Part shown: positions 46,713 to 58,907 of the stretch, in pieces
Numbering within the stretch: the first letter of the stretch is position 1
Layout of the letters: each line of letters opens with the position of its first letter
NCBI RefSeq assembly: GCF_018143015.1
Contig: NC_054741.1
Location: forward strand, 7,194,683-7,258,682
Direction of reading: 5' to 3'
DNA length: 64,000 bases
Source: Lytechinus variegatus
Taxonomy: Eukaryota > Echinodermata > Echinoidea > Temnopleuroida > Toxopneustidae
The notes under the pieces: generated by a model
Seen by the model: the letters and a program-made list of their open reading frames with translations, nothing else
Told to the model about the DNA's origin: nothing
Databases searched by the model: none
Made by a program: the position numbers and the translations under genes

Positions 46713-47790
46713 CTATTTTTACACAGCTGTATCAGTAACTATCACATACTTCCATCAAACCCTCAAAGCCTTTCCATGGGGACCAACTTTATTTGGTAAA
46801 CAGTGCCTCCCTAAGACATTATAAACTAGAATCAAATAAGAAACAAAAATGATAGAATATAACATAAACTCATATCTAAATAAACGAGAATACAAATGGA
46901 TAATAGAACGCGTTGTGACTTGGGTTGTCGTAGTCTAGAATACCCATCCAAGAATCTACATACCTTCTTCACGTAGGAGGCACGATTTTGTCAGGCCTTC
47001 AATGAACCAATCCTTTAAAATAAAGTTATAATTATATAAATATTTATGAAGACGCCCTATCATTCTGCTTTCGTTTTGGTCACCAACGTGGAGAAAAGGC
47101 GAGTACAAATCAACGTTGTTATGACCGTGGTTTTGATTTTGCAATAATGTGATGAAATCTAGATATGGATGAATATAATGAACAATACAATAGCAACGGT
47201 GTCATCCTGTGTCTCTACTCATCGTATCGAGTGATGAAATGCTCTCTAAAAAGAGGAATATGATATTTTCTTGTTGTTTTGCGCGGTTTATTTGGCTAAA
47301 GAGAAAATGTCATGGTTTCATACTTGCTCAAGCGACGGTACAAATATTATTGTTTGCATGATTCACTTTGGCAAACATTAATTGTCGTGTTCGGTCATCA
47401 GTCACGTTGGGAAACCAAGTTCACACCAGTCAACTTGGGGGTCACGTGGTCGGTTTCTGTACGTATCTTTGGTGTAAACGACTGCTTTAATTTTTGTCGT
47501 AGTCGGGGAAAATCAAAACTTCGTATGTTTGTCGACCGTATTCTCGGTCCACGCTCGAAGGGAACATCGACACATTTCTCTTTGTAAGATTTCTTGTGGA
47601 TTTCCCCTGGTATTCCTTTATGCATGTTATGATAATAATTGCATTGTTCTCATTGTCAATTCACATACTTCACTGTTGTTTTTTTTATTGCCAATTATTG
47701 CCAATAGGTAACTCGAAATGGCAGATCCGGGTTTACATCTTTATTGAATACATATATATATATTTGTATGACATGTATAACTTTACACTA

Positions 47791-47845
<55 letters not shown>

Positions 47846-48558
47846 TACATTCAGTTTAAATGGGAAAAGGTGCATGCGACTGACGAAAAAGGTCTAAAGA
47901 GTACTAAGTTGTCCGCGATACGGAAAATAGACACACGGAATAGGCATCTTAAAAAAATGAGATCTCTAGACTAGAATAATGCAAAAGGGTACAATTTTCT
48001 GGATGAATAGTAAGCCAAATTATTTTATCTTGATTATCTTTTTTTTTTGTATCATTGTCTTATTGTCTCATTTAGATCTAGTTGACTTGTAGAATTTTTT
48101 TTTTGTAATGTAGGGAAGTTGATTGGCAAAATAATTCAGCCAACATTCAAGGGAAATTAAGTATATAGCTAATAGGTTACACATCTAATATCACATATTA
48201 ACAAAATTTAGAACTTATGTGGTTTATTTTATATTTCAAATCACCGCTTCGTCACCGACGAGTCAAACTAAAAAGACAGGATATTGTCAAGATCCGCCAC
48301 TTTGTCTTACCAACACCCTGTACAATGATTGAAAAATTCCTTTTCCAAATATTTTTTTAGATAGTTAAATAACTTATTACCGTATTCCATCATGATTAAC
48401 CTGCATCGACGAAAATGAGTTAAAGGGAAATTATACATGGTACACAACTCGTTTCACAATCCATTTTCGCGAGTACGCCCTCTCCTGATGATAAGAAGAA
48501 ATACAAAATTCGGCTTGTTTTATAAAGAAATTGTGATTTTATTGATTTTACTTTATGT
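46713..48558. other. Intergenic with (TA)n microsatellite
   Basis: Nothing coding is supported. A (TA)n run of more than 20 repeats lies at about 47791-47845. A 91-codon frame at 47312-47587 has slightly higher GC than its surroundings but no recognisable motif. Confidence 0.5.
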
Positions 48559-48770
48559 GGGCGTCGTGGTCTAGTGGTTACAACTCTCGTCTTTCAATCA
48601 GAGGGAGATGGGTTCGGTTCCAAGCCATGACGTGTTTTGCCCACACTGTGCTGCACTCAACCCAGGTGAGGTGAATGGGTAACCGCCAGGATTAGTTTTT
48701 TGAATGCGCCTTTTGCAGCTGGAGCTAAAAGCCGGGCTAATAATAGTGCGCCATTAAATAGGCAACAATT
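48559..48770 (+). mobile_element. tRNA-derived SINE, family B
   Basis: The tRNA-like head GGGCGTCGTGGTCTAGTGG (A box) is followed by GGGTTCGGTTCC (B box) at tRNA spacing. A body with CCCAGGTGAGGTGAATGGG and GAATGCGCCTTTTGCAGC follows. From memory this body resembles echinoid tRNA-derived SINEs. The tail ends in AT-rich sequence near 48770. It is distinct from the family at 27501 and 34301. Confidence 0.75.
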
Positions 48771-49097
48771 ACAACATTGTACGTTACAACAACGACAATC
48801 ATGCCATTATGTATCGGGTGAGTTAAATACCGAGAAAAAGGTGAAATATTTCATAGAACAGATTGCAATACAAAAGAAATGTGAGTGGGTGCATGCAGTT
48901 CCTCCATTTTGTGATGTACATAATATAACTATTTTGTAATATTCAGCAAAAATTTTAAACGTTCATAACTTTCTTATTCCACACCCGGTTTTGATGACAC
49001 TCTCAGCGTTATCCTTATTAGTATTCAAATCCAGTTATTGTTAATATGTGCCTTGCATATATGCAAAGTTGCTTACCACGAAAGTAGCACAAATAGG

Positions 49098-49300
49098 CAG
49101 GCGCGGATCCAGGATTTCGTAGGGAGGGGGGCCCAAATTCGACCTGATTTTGGCGCCCCTGTGTACTTTTCGGAAAAATGGCGGCCCTTCCCTCCCCCAG
49201 GCAATCATAAGTGTCTTAAATGCATGTTAAATTACCTTATTTCATAGGCACATGAATAAGGGGCGGATCCAGCCTTCGCCAATAAAGGGGCCCGGAATTT
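49098..49300 (+). repeat. GGCGCGGATCCAGG-tagged repeat fragments
   Basis: AGGCGCGGATCCAGGATTTC at about 49098 and GGGGCGGATCCAGCC at about 49261, each followed by a G-rich/GGGCCC block. The same tag occurs at about 57281 and in inverse orientation at about 57079 and 59706. It marks the end of an interspersed element whose other end is not resolved. Confidence 0.55.
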
Positions 49301-49439
49301 TTTTTCAGCCATATTTTCCCCGATCGGCAGCTCGAAGGTGTTTTTTTTTCGTTTGTTTCTTTGAACGGGGTAGTCCGAGAAGTCACTTCTTAGCTTTATT
49401 CTTTAAATCAACATAAATGTATAATATCATAATCCTTAT

Positions 49440-49770
49440 TTTATAATGCCTGCGCGAAGCGCGAGCAATTTTTTTTTAATTGTATGTATTTTTTCCTAAA
49501 ATTTAAACATTCTGAAAAAAAGATGTGCCTGCAATAATTACTGCAAACGCGAAGCGCGAGTAGAATTTTTTTATAAACGTTGTGAACTGATCGGAAAGGT
49601 AGGCCTACCAGTCCTGTTAAAGACTGCATACAGATAGCCATGAAGACGTTATATTTTTCAACAATCAAATAATGCGAGCGCGAAGCGCGAGCTGAAAAAT
49701 TTTGACATTTCTACATAAATAATGGAAAACTTTAATCAGTTTTTGTAATCATGAACAGGATAGCTATACA
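49440..49770. repeat. GCGAGCGCGAAGCGCGAGC satellite, array 2a
   Basis: Units begin at about 49451, 49546 and 49671, each with a core GCGCGAAGCGCGAGC and a ~100-bp AT-rich spacer. Array 1 at 0.7 kb shares the spacer words (TTTTGTAATCATGAA-AGGATAG). Confidence 0.8.
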
Positions 49771-49790
49771 GTCCCGGGGGTAGGTAGGGT

Positions 49791-50412
49791 TTTTTTTTTT
49801 TTTTTTTCAATTCAATTATTTATTTTCCACTTTCAATTTCATATTTACAATTATAATTCAATTGACATTGTAACATATTACAATCACATTTGAAGTACAT
49901 ACAAAAAATAAATTACATTCTAAAATTACAATAGACAATCATCAGATCGAGATATATAAATATTTGAAAGGGAGGGAGGGCCAACTAAAAAGCAGAGCTT
50001 GTAAAATGTAGGCCCCCCTTATTGTTTTAATTACTTTTTTATAGCAACTGAATTGCCTTTTTTGTAAAAAACGAAATAAAACAAACAAACAAAAAACGTA
50101 ACAATATTTACATTATGGAATATATACATTATTATACAAATCATATGCATCATATTTTAAAATATATATATATGAATCATTCACAGTGTATACAAATTAT
50201 TAAAGGTTTTCCACTTAACACTGAAGGCTTAATTTGAAATTGATGAATTAAATATTTAGTAATAATTCAGGAGAAATAATTTAAGTCGTTTTTTGAACAT
50301 TTGTATAGAATTGCATTGTTTTATATCAATTGTAAAGGAATTCCATAGTTTAGGACCCATAAATATAAACGTTTTTTGAGCAAATGATGTTCTGTTCAAT
50401 GGCAAATGGTTT
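49791..50412 (-). mobile_element. 3' end of a non-LTR retrotransposon (CR1/RTE-like), truncated
   Basis: Read on the minus strand, a reverse-transcriptase C-terminal tail is visible upstream of a stop at 50256-50258: NRTSFAQKTF followed by GPKLWNSF, then NSIQMFKKRLKLFLLNYY. The G-P-K-L-W-N and FKKxLKxxLL words are typical of the end of CR1/RTE-type ORF2. A ~460-bp AT-rich 3' untranslated region runs to an A-tail (T19 on the plus strand, 49791-49809). The 5' part is cut off where the GC-rich repeat begins. Confidence 0.6.
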
Positions 50413-50898
50413 GCCGCGGGCGAGACAAAAACGGGGGCATTGGAGCGGGCTTATTGTAAAAAGGGGGGTCCTCGGAACGGGCTTCGGAACTACAATTTTG
50501 TGAAAACGGGGGTCCTTGGAACGGATCGCCAGCGTGTGAGTACGTGCGTATGCACCCCTATGGAACGGGTATGCGTGCATGATGCAGCTAACGCGGCCTC
50601 CGCCGGGTGCGGTCGCCCAGAGACGACGGTCGGACAGCGCTCGGCGGCCGCTTTTCACCAAAATTGCAGCAGATCAATGCGACCGGAGCGGCGTAACGAA
50701 AAATATATGCGAAGCTTTGGAGCGGATTTCTTTCTTCTTTTTTCTCGATGAGAACAAAATGCTATGCCTTGGAGCGGCTTTCTTTGTTTTTTTTCTCAAT
50801 AAGACAAAAATGCTATGCCTTAGAACGGAAATTTGGGTGTAATGGGGGTCCCCTCCGCGGCACATACCCACTATATACTGAGCCCCCCCCCCCCGGGT
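50412..50898. mobile_element. G/C-capped GC-rich repeat, copy 2 (left end missing)
   Basis: Matches 45071-45520: GCCGCGGGCGAGACAAAAA, TCCTTGGAACGGATCGCC, GCGTGCATGATGCAGCTA, GGTCGGACAGCGCTC, and a TATATACTGAG then C13 right end. It has an extra internal block, GGGGGGTCCTCGGAACGGG, near 50463, giving a second and third copy of the 'GGGGTCC-GGAACGG' word. The G-run left end is absent. Confidence 0.7.
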
Positions 50899-50917
50899 AT
50901 ACAGTATAACTAAACAA

Positions 50918-51046
50918 TTGATGCGAGCGCGAAGTGAGAGCGGAAAAATTCTAGTTTTAGACCTAGAACGGGACACTCTATTCATGTTTCCTAAATCATG
51001 AAAAAGATGAGTAAGAGGAGATCTTCCTACATGAATAATGCGAGCG
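50918..51046. repeat. GCGAGCGCGAAGCGCGAGC satellite, array 2b, interrupted by LINE
   Basis: One unit at about 50921, and the first 11 bases of the next (TAATGCGAGCG, 51036-51046) directly before the LINE. The rest of that unit appears after the LINE at 55712. Confidence 0.8.
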
Positions 51047-54000
51047 ACCAAGCATTCAGGGTGAACCAGCTGTACGACGCAAAGTGAAGGCCGCAGATCA
51101 ATCGAAAAGCATATCAGGAAGGCGAGCCGTTACAGAGGATCGTCGCACCAACCTTCCCAATGTCGAGCACGACATGAAATCGCAATCCAAAATCACAGGG
51201 TTCTTCGAGAAAGCCGTAAATTCTGAAGGAGAGGAAACATCCGAAGAAGAGAGGGAGAGCGGAAACGACTGTTCAGAGGAGAGAGATATCAGCACAAAAG
51301 TAGCGATAGCGAATTAGAAGTTATGCCGGAATCCCCGGAAATCGCAGCATCTTCTATCGCTAATGAAAGCAGAAAAAGGAAACAGAAAGTAAAGAACAAG
51401 CAGAAAAAGAAAAAGTAAAGATTCAGGACTATCTGGACTGGAAGTTGATGAATTAATCCCGCTTCCATGACTAAGAACATTAGACTACTGAGTTTAAATG
51501 TGCGTGGAATTAGAGAGTATACTTTTATATAAGAAAAAAAAGTTTTCAAGTTTTTGCATGATAAGAATGTCGATATTCATATTTACAAGAGACACATAGC
51601 ACAGCTAATATAGAAGTGTTCTGGAAACAGCAAGAAAAAGGCAATCTCTTTTTTAGTCACGGAACGAATAACAGCCGTGGAGTACTGATATATTTCAAGG
51701 AAGGATTAGAGTATACAATTCAGAAAGAAATAATCGACAAAGATGGTAGATATATCATGATGGTAGTAGAAATAAATGGTAAGATGTTTTTATTAACGAA
51801 TATTTATGCTCCAAACAACTTTCAGGAGCAAGTAACTTTTTGGTTAGAATTAAGAAATATCTGGGAAAATAATGCCGAACCCCAATATACATTATTAACA
51901 GGAGGAGATTTTAACGTGGTTATGAATCCAAAATTAGATAGGATGAATCAGTCAAAAAGTATATCCTACTCATATGTAAGTCATGTAAGCAGAGATAGTC
52001 TGGTATCGTTACTAAATTATTTCAACTTGTGTGATATATGGCGTTTAATATACCCAGATGAAAAACAATACTCTTGGAGAAAACTAGATTGTTCTTCTCA
52101 GAGTAGATTAGATCATTGGTTTGTTCCTTTTGATCTTCAAGATAATGTATCTAAGATAGCTTATGTACCATCGGTAGCAACTGATCATTCACCGATTTTA
52201 TTAGAGCTAAAGTTCACCGAGTTAATTCCAGGAAAAGGTTATTGGAAATTCAATACATCTTTGTGTCAAGATGACGAATACTGTACAGGTATCCGTACGG
52301 AGTTCAAAGTATGGTTGGAAGATTCTAAGGAATTTTCAGATCCCAGAGTTAGGTGGGATTATATTAAATATCAAATTCGAAGATATACACAAAAGTATAG
52401 TAAAAATAAAGTTAGAGAATTAAAAGAAGAAAGAATACAATTAGAAAAAAAGGTACAAATTTTGCAATCGAAGTTATATTTGAATTCTGAACAAGTTATT
52501 AATTATCAACAAGCTAAACAGGAATTAGAAAAATATTATGATAAAATTACACAAGGTATTATTATTCGCTCCAAGGCAAATTGGATCGAATACGGAGAAA
52601 AAAGTAATAAATATTTTCTTACACTAGAAAAACAACGTAAAGTTAATTCCACTATACGAAAACTTTCAAAAGAAGATGATATTATTGAAGACGAAAAAGA
52701 AATTCTACAAAACATTAAACACTTTTACAGGCAACTGTATACAAAACAAAACGTTAACATGTACGAACAGATGAGAATGCAAATAATTTTTTGAAAATAT
52801 TTTTTTCCTCCAAATCACGTGAAGGACTCCTCACTGAACATGAGTGTAAGAAAGTATTGACGGATATGAAATGTGGAAAGTCCCCGGGGAACGATGGACT
52901 TTCCAAGGAATTTTATATTACTTTTTGGGACATTGTCAAGGATCCCTTACTTATTTCTTTGAATTTTTCTTTTCAAGAAAATGAATTATCAGCAAGTCAA
53001 AAGCAAAGTGTCATATCTTTAATTTGTAAACCAAATAAAGACAAACGTCTACTAGAGAGTTACAGACCTATATCGTTGATAAACGTGGACGCAAAAATAT
53101 GTTCAAAAGCATTAGCCAATAGGATAATTAATGTTTTAGATGAAATAATTGACAAATTGATAAATTGATAATTAATGTTTTAAATGAAATAATTGACAAA
53201 TTGATAAATTAATTTTCATTGTTACGTGGAAGAGCAATAGGGGAAGCTATCCGAAACGTACAAGACGTATATCATTTTCTTAGGGCAGAACAGAAAGCAG
53301 GATTCATTGCTTCAGTAGATTTTAAGTAAACGTTTGACTCGCTAGACAACGACTATTTATTTGAATGTTTAGATTAGTTCGGTTTCGGCGCATTGTTTAT
53401 TAAGTGGGTTAAAACCCTTTATAAAAATTTAGAAGGTTGTGTTCTGAATAATGGTAAATCTACTGGATACTTTCAAATTACGAGAGGGGTAAGACAGGGG
53501 GATCCCCTCTCCCCCTATTTATTTATAATATCTCTAGAAACACTTGCTATACGTATTAGAAATTCAATTGATATACGAGGTATATCAGTTGGTACCAGTG
53601 AATTAAAACTGTCTTTATACGCAGACGATTTTTGCTCATTTTGTTCAGATGTAAATTCTCTTAACTCATTATTTGATATTATGCAACAGTTTGAGAAGTG
53701 TTCAAGTTTAACAATTAATTTAAATAAGACAGAAATTTTAAAGATTGGTAATGTGTCGAATGCAGTTTTCAGACATAATTTCAATTTTGTAGATACTATA
53801 AATGTGCTTGGTTCTTTTGTGGGTACTGGATCAGATACTGCGCAAGTTAAAAAGGCAGAAGAAATCTATCATCAATACAAGTTACTTTAAACATGTGGAA
53901 AATGAGAAGCCTAACTTTATTCGGTAAAATTCAAATAATTAAATCATTTGGAATATCCAAATTCATTTATTTATTTTCATCCACTCTTTTACCCGATTGG

Positions 54001-55711
54001 TTTCTTAAAAAGTTAGAGAGGGTGTTTTTCAGTTTTATATGGAATGGACCCGACAAAATTAGAAGAAACGTCATGATCCAGGATCTATCAAACGGAGGAA
54101 TTAAGATGGTAGATGTGTATTCGGCTGTTAAAGCCCAGCAGTTATTTTGGATAGAGAGAATTAAACATGCGGATAAACAAGGATGGTTTCAAATTCTTCA
54201 ATATTACCTTAAAAAGAACGGGGGATTGTTTGCACTGTTAGAAAAAATAAAAGAAGTTCCTGCAGCAGAGTCTCGAGAACACCTGTAATCTTACCGAATT
54301 GCGTAATCTTACAGGAAATTGGTGAAAAACCCGTGATTTTACAGAAAATAAACAGAAGATTTTGTAGAAAGCAATAACAGAATCATTCTGTAAATTCATA
54401 AAACAAGAATTTTTCTGCAATTTAACAGAACAGGTCTGTTTAAAAAGGGGAAAAGGGTGTTTTATTCAAGGAAATTTGTAAGATTCCATACATCAAATAC
54501 CAATTTCCTGTAAGATTACGCAATTCGGTAAGATTTCAGGTGTTCTCGAGACTCTGCTGCAGGAACTTCTTTTATTTTTTCTAACAGTGTGTATTCAACT
54601 GTAACTAAAAAAATGTTGAACTTTGATATTCCTCAGTTTTATAAAAATATTTTACAATGTTGGGATTCTCTTAATGTGAGAAACAGAGAGGATAATACGA
54701 AGTTCCAGATCATCTGGAACAATAAACAACTGAAAGTTACTCGAGATATAATCTTTCGAAAATTGTTTTTAAAAAGAATTGTGTTTTTTAATGACATCCT
54801 TACTGAAGGATGTACTTTAAGACGATTGGATGAAAAGAAAAGGTTATTTGATTTAGATGCCAACGACTACTTTCGATTACAAGGAGTGTATTCTGCTTTT
54901 TTAAAGACAAAATTTTCTAAAATATCATATACGGACTCATTTAAGAATGCAACTATATCAAATATTATCCTTCCTGTTGAGTTGGTACAGCTAAACATAT
55001 TAAAAAGTAAACATTTTTATGATCTATTAGTAGCAGAAAAATATGAGCGTCCTGTAAGTACGTTTAGACTTCAAAACAGATATCATGTTTTAGATAAAGA
55101 ATTGGCATTAGCTCGTTCATCTATTTTATTGAACACTATTGATGTGAATTACAGAGAATTTCAGTTCTAATTATTGAACGATATTTTAAACTTGAACTAT
55201 AAGTTGTATAAAATGAAAGTCATTACTTCACCTTTATGTTCTTTCTGTAATGCAGAAATTGAAACGATCGAACATTTATTTTGGAATTGCCCATTTACAC
55301 AGTTATTTTGGAATCAGCTAGGAAAAGAACTCACTATGTTTGATTTTTCATTATTAACGGAAAAAAGTGTAATACTCGGTATTTTATCAAGAAAATGTCT
55401 TCTTTTTAATCATGTTTTAGTTATTGCAAAGAAATCAATTTATCTTAGTAGATGTAAATCATGTAAACCAACAGTTTCTGATTGTTTTGATTTGTTAACT
55501 AGATCATATAAAATGGAAAAGAATATAGCAATTCGAAATAACAAAAGGAGTGTCCACGAACGCAGGTGGCGAGACATGGTACAGTGGTTATCCACTTATG
55601 TTATGTAACTGTTATGTAATTTCTTATAATGTATCATTCGTATTTGTTCAACTGTATTGAATGAATGTACCTTGAAGTGACCAATAAAACATCATTTAAA
55701 TACAAAAAAAG
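51047..55711 (+). pseudogene. Decayed L1-type LINE with 11-bp target duplication
   Basis: An APE-like endonuclease is read in pieces: LLSLNVRGIRE near 51490, then 51616-52794 with GGDFN (51904-51918), SRLDHW and TDHSP. Reverse transcriptase follows at 52791-53168 (GNDGLSKEFY, YRPISLIN) and 53393-53890 (GDPLSPYLF, and YADD at 53618-53629). The C-terminal region (54589-55608) ends in a zinc-knuckle-like C-x2-C...H...C (CSFCN at 55237). Breaks include frame changes near 51600 and 52791, a 44-bp tandem duplication (53123-53166/53167-53210) followed by frame loss, a stop in the DFK-TFDS motif near 53328, and the MITE at 54233. ORF1 is reduced to a remnant (51084-51317). An A-rich tail ends at 55710. 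TAATGCGAGCG flanks both ends (51036-51046, 55712-55722). The zinc-knuckle and order fit the L1 superclade. Confidence 0.85.
54233..54589. mobile_element. Long-TIR MITE inserted in the LINE
   Basis: Inverted repeats of about 90 bp: the left arm starts CACTGTTAGAAAAAATAAAA and the right arm ends with its reverse complement. Words GTTCCTGCAGCAGAGTCTCG and CTTACCGAATTGCGTAATCT occur inverted in both arms. Element length is 357 bp. The LINE frame resumes in step across it (357 is divisible by three). Flanking TG on each side may be a 2-bp duplication, but this is ambiguous. Confidence 0.85.
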
Positions 55712-57200
55712 TAATGCGAGCGCAAAGCGCGAGCAGAAAATGTTTATATACGTTTTGAACTGATCGAAAAGTGCCTTTTAAGGACTGCTTGCATTTAGCC
55801 ATGAAGACATTACATATTTCACAATCAAATTATGCGGGCGCGAAGCGCGAGCGTAAAAAATCGAGATTTCGACCTTGAACGGGATACTCTGTTCATGTTT
55901 TGTAAATCATGAAAGGGATCTTCCTACAATAATAATACGAGCACAAAGGGCGAGCAGAATTTTTTGATATTGTGGTCTGAAACTGGATAACTGAATGAAA
56001 ATGCGCGCGCGTGTTTCAGATTCAGACCTAGAATCTAGGCATTCTAAACAATCTTTTATCATGAAAATAAAAGCGAGCGCGAAACGCGAGCTTAAAATAT
56101 TTGATATTCCGATCTGATATTTCAAACACTTTGTAGGAAACTTGTAAGGGGGATATAAATCGCCCTTGATAAAGAGCTGCTCTGTTTCATTATTACTTTA
56201 ATTTTGAGACATAGGACCTTGACATCCTTAGGACATGTTATCATATGAATATGATGACTATATATCTTCCTATTCATCTTGCTAAGCGCGAGATAAAACA
56301 AAAGTGACAATATAATTATTAAATTGATATCTTAGTATTAATGCATAATGAGGGCACGGAATCTGATGATATTATGGCCTGAACACTAAACATTTCAAGC
56401 ACCTTTTTATTATGAATAGGATGCATCATTAATTAGTTGATATATTTTTAACCATTAATGCGAGCGCAAATCGCGAGCCGAAATATTTGATAAACTGTCA
56501 TGAAAAGGGGATTTTAAGTAGTTTGTTATACAATCAATATTGAGACATACATAACCCGCCAATCAAAAATGCAAGCATAGCAGCGCTAGCTGATGCGTTT
56601 TGACAATCAGACCTGAAAAGGGATATTTTGAAAACTTTATGGAATACATGAAAATAATAGGTACCTGATAAATCAAAATTCGCGAACGCACATCTCAATT
56701 GGAAAATGTTAATATTCAGACCATAAAACTGACATTTTTACAGAGCACTTTTTAAAAATCAATATGTAAATCACAAAAATTAATGAAAGTTCGATTTCCA
56801 AGGAGAAATATGTTTTGTATACTGACTTCCAAACTTGATATTAAAGCTCCGTGTTGAACAAGATATGTGGATCACTTAACAGGCAATGCGAGCGCGAAGC
56901 GCGAGCGAAAATTTTATATAGTGACATAAAATATTTTTTCCAAGTCTTCCTCTCATCTTATTTTATTCATTCGTCTTCCTCCTTTTCTTTTTTCTCTTTT
57001 CTTTTCCTTCCTTTTTCTTTCTTTCCCCCTTTTTTTTGCTCTACCAATAGGGGGGTTCGGGCCCCTCGGGCCCCCACCTGGATCCGCCTATGCATGAAGA
57101 AGAGGCAATTGAATAATGGTTTTATAATGATGTGTTCATGAATAAATGTAATATCACTTTAAAAAATAATCAATGCGAGCGGGAAACTCGAGCGATTTCT
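55712..57200. repeat. GCGAGCGCGAAGCGCGAGC satellite, array 2c
   Basis: Recognisable cores near 55714, 55833, 55937, 56069, 56282, 56458, 56566, 56883 and 57173, with spacers of about 105-320 bp and decreasing match to consensus in the middle. Around 56940-57090 it is interrupted by a pyrimidine-rich tract ending in an inverse GGATCCGCC tag. Confidence 0.75.
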
Positions 57201-58424
57201 AATTTAACCATTTGATGCTTTCAATTTCGTTTAACTTCTCTTCAGAGTAGGCCCTGCTAGAATTATGTGAGCGGGAGCCAGGCGCGGATCCAGGATTTCT
57301 AGGGGGCCCTAATTTCAAGTCAAGTAATAATCGTGCCGAAATATTGACTCCCATTGCCGAATGGGTAATGTCTAGTTCAGTTACTTCTCACAGAAACCTC
57401 TCTTGCATTGTAGGCATTCTTCGTTCTTGTGGGTACTCCCATTTTTTTTTCTTTTCTACTTTTTGCTTCAGGGGTTGAAAAATCTTACGGGGATGACGCC
57501 CCTGTATCGCCGCGTATGAAAACTGGTTGTGCAATAACTAAATTGCATATTCTGCATGAAAGAAAATTAATATTTTATTTTGGGTAAGATATTCTTGAAA
57601 AGATATAAATTTACATGCTTTTTATTATATAGTTGAGGTAGACTCAGTAGTCAGCACTCAGCATTTACTAATTGGGAGTGCACTTTCTACTTAGATCTGT
57701 AAGTGTTTGGATATATTATATAATCTTTTGTTATTCGCTTGAAATCCATTCAAAACAGTGAGTTGTCTTGTCAATCCTAATCAACAAACATTGGCTCTTC
57801 CGCTCTTGCAACAATCATATAAAGTATCAAGAGGTTATGTATCTTATAATCTTGCTCAAATTTTATAAACTCCAAATAGATTTTCAAAATAAACAGAATG
57901 CGTGTAAACGGTGTATATAAAAAGAATACAAGATACTAAAGATAAATATACTGTAAAAATATACTTTATTGTCAGTGTCTTTATAAATATGAAAACAATG
58001 CTCTTAAGTTCGCATCATTTTGGACGATAAGTTCTTATCTCTCTCTTTCATACAATACTAGTGAAACATGAATTCCAAGGTCCCATGTATCTTGTATACA
58101 TCAACTATTTCAAGATGTAACAATGAATGTAAATGATAGCAACTGCAGTTAAGGCCTGAGTAAATCCACGTAATAGATTCAGTGGAATTCATTAAAAAAA
58201 ATTAAACGTGATTTCCCACTGTAGATTGGAAACGAAAAGGTGTCGTATCATCAACTGTGTATAGCTGTCTTTACGCATTACTACATAAAACAAAAATATA
58301 GGAACGATGTAAACCATTGAGTTATTCCAGTTATTTGAGTATTTGAAGATTCGTCAAAAAATAAAAAACGCATCCGAAACTTTCACCATTACAATGAAAG
58401 TTTCATTTATTCTTTTACATATTG
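57201..58424. other. Intergenic; one GCGGATCC-tagged fragment
   Basis: CCAGGCGCGGATCCAGGATT at about 57278 opens a repeat fragment. The rest (57540-58420) is AT-rich without recognised features. Confidence 0.5.
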
Positions 58425-58705
58425 CACACTAAGAAATAAAGGTTCAAAATTGAACCCCGAAAGGTTGATGCAAAATCAGCACCCTGTGGGTTCAAAAATT
58501 GAACCCTGCGGTTGGGGTTCATTTTTGCACCCTGCGGGTTCAAAACTGCACCCTAAATTTCAAATTGAATCCCTAGGGGTGCAATTTTGAATCCGCAGGG
58601 TGCAAAAATGAATCCCAACCGCAGGGTTCAATTTTTTAACCCATAGGGTGCTGATTTTGCATCAACCTTTCGGGGTTCAATTCTGAACATTTATTTCTTA
58701 GTGTG
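58425..58705. mobile_element. 281-bp full-length hairpin MITE
   Basis: The two halves are near-perfect inverse copies, centred at about 58566. Ends are CACACTAAGAAATAAAGGTT and its inverse (TTTATTTCTTAGTGTG). Each half contains repeated GGGTTCAAAATTG / GGGTGCAAAAATG words, so the arms are internally repetitive too. No coding capacity. The transcript would form a very long hairpin. Confidence 0.85.
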
Positions 58706-58762
58706 TGCAAGTAAACTTCAAAATTTCTGTAAATAATATCTATCAATATATCCATCAGTGTT

Positions 58763-58880
58763 GTAGTCAAGGCTCAAACCTCCAAGGCCAAGGCTTTAAT
58801 ACCCAAGACCAAGGCTTCAATCCCCAAGGCCAAGGCATGGAAACCCAAGGCCTAAAAACCTCAAGGCCAAGGCATTTCAA
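58763..58880 (+). repeat. Minisatellite, CAAGGCCAAGGC units
   Basis: About five imperfect copies of a ~28-bp unit CAAGGCCAAGGCTT-AATACC. The short frame through it encodes low-complexity Gln/Gly-rich sequence and is not called a gene. Confidence 0.75.
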
Positions 58881-58907
58881 ACTTTCAATATATGGAACAA
58901 TGAGCCA

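Noticed and set aside
48559..48640. Possible functional tRNA gene
   Set aside because: The B box is followed by an extended SINE body rather than a clean acceptor stem and terminator.
51084..51317. 77-codon frame as an independent gene
   Set aside because: It lies just inside the LINE after the target duplication and precedes the endonuclease, so it is best read as an ORF1 remnant.
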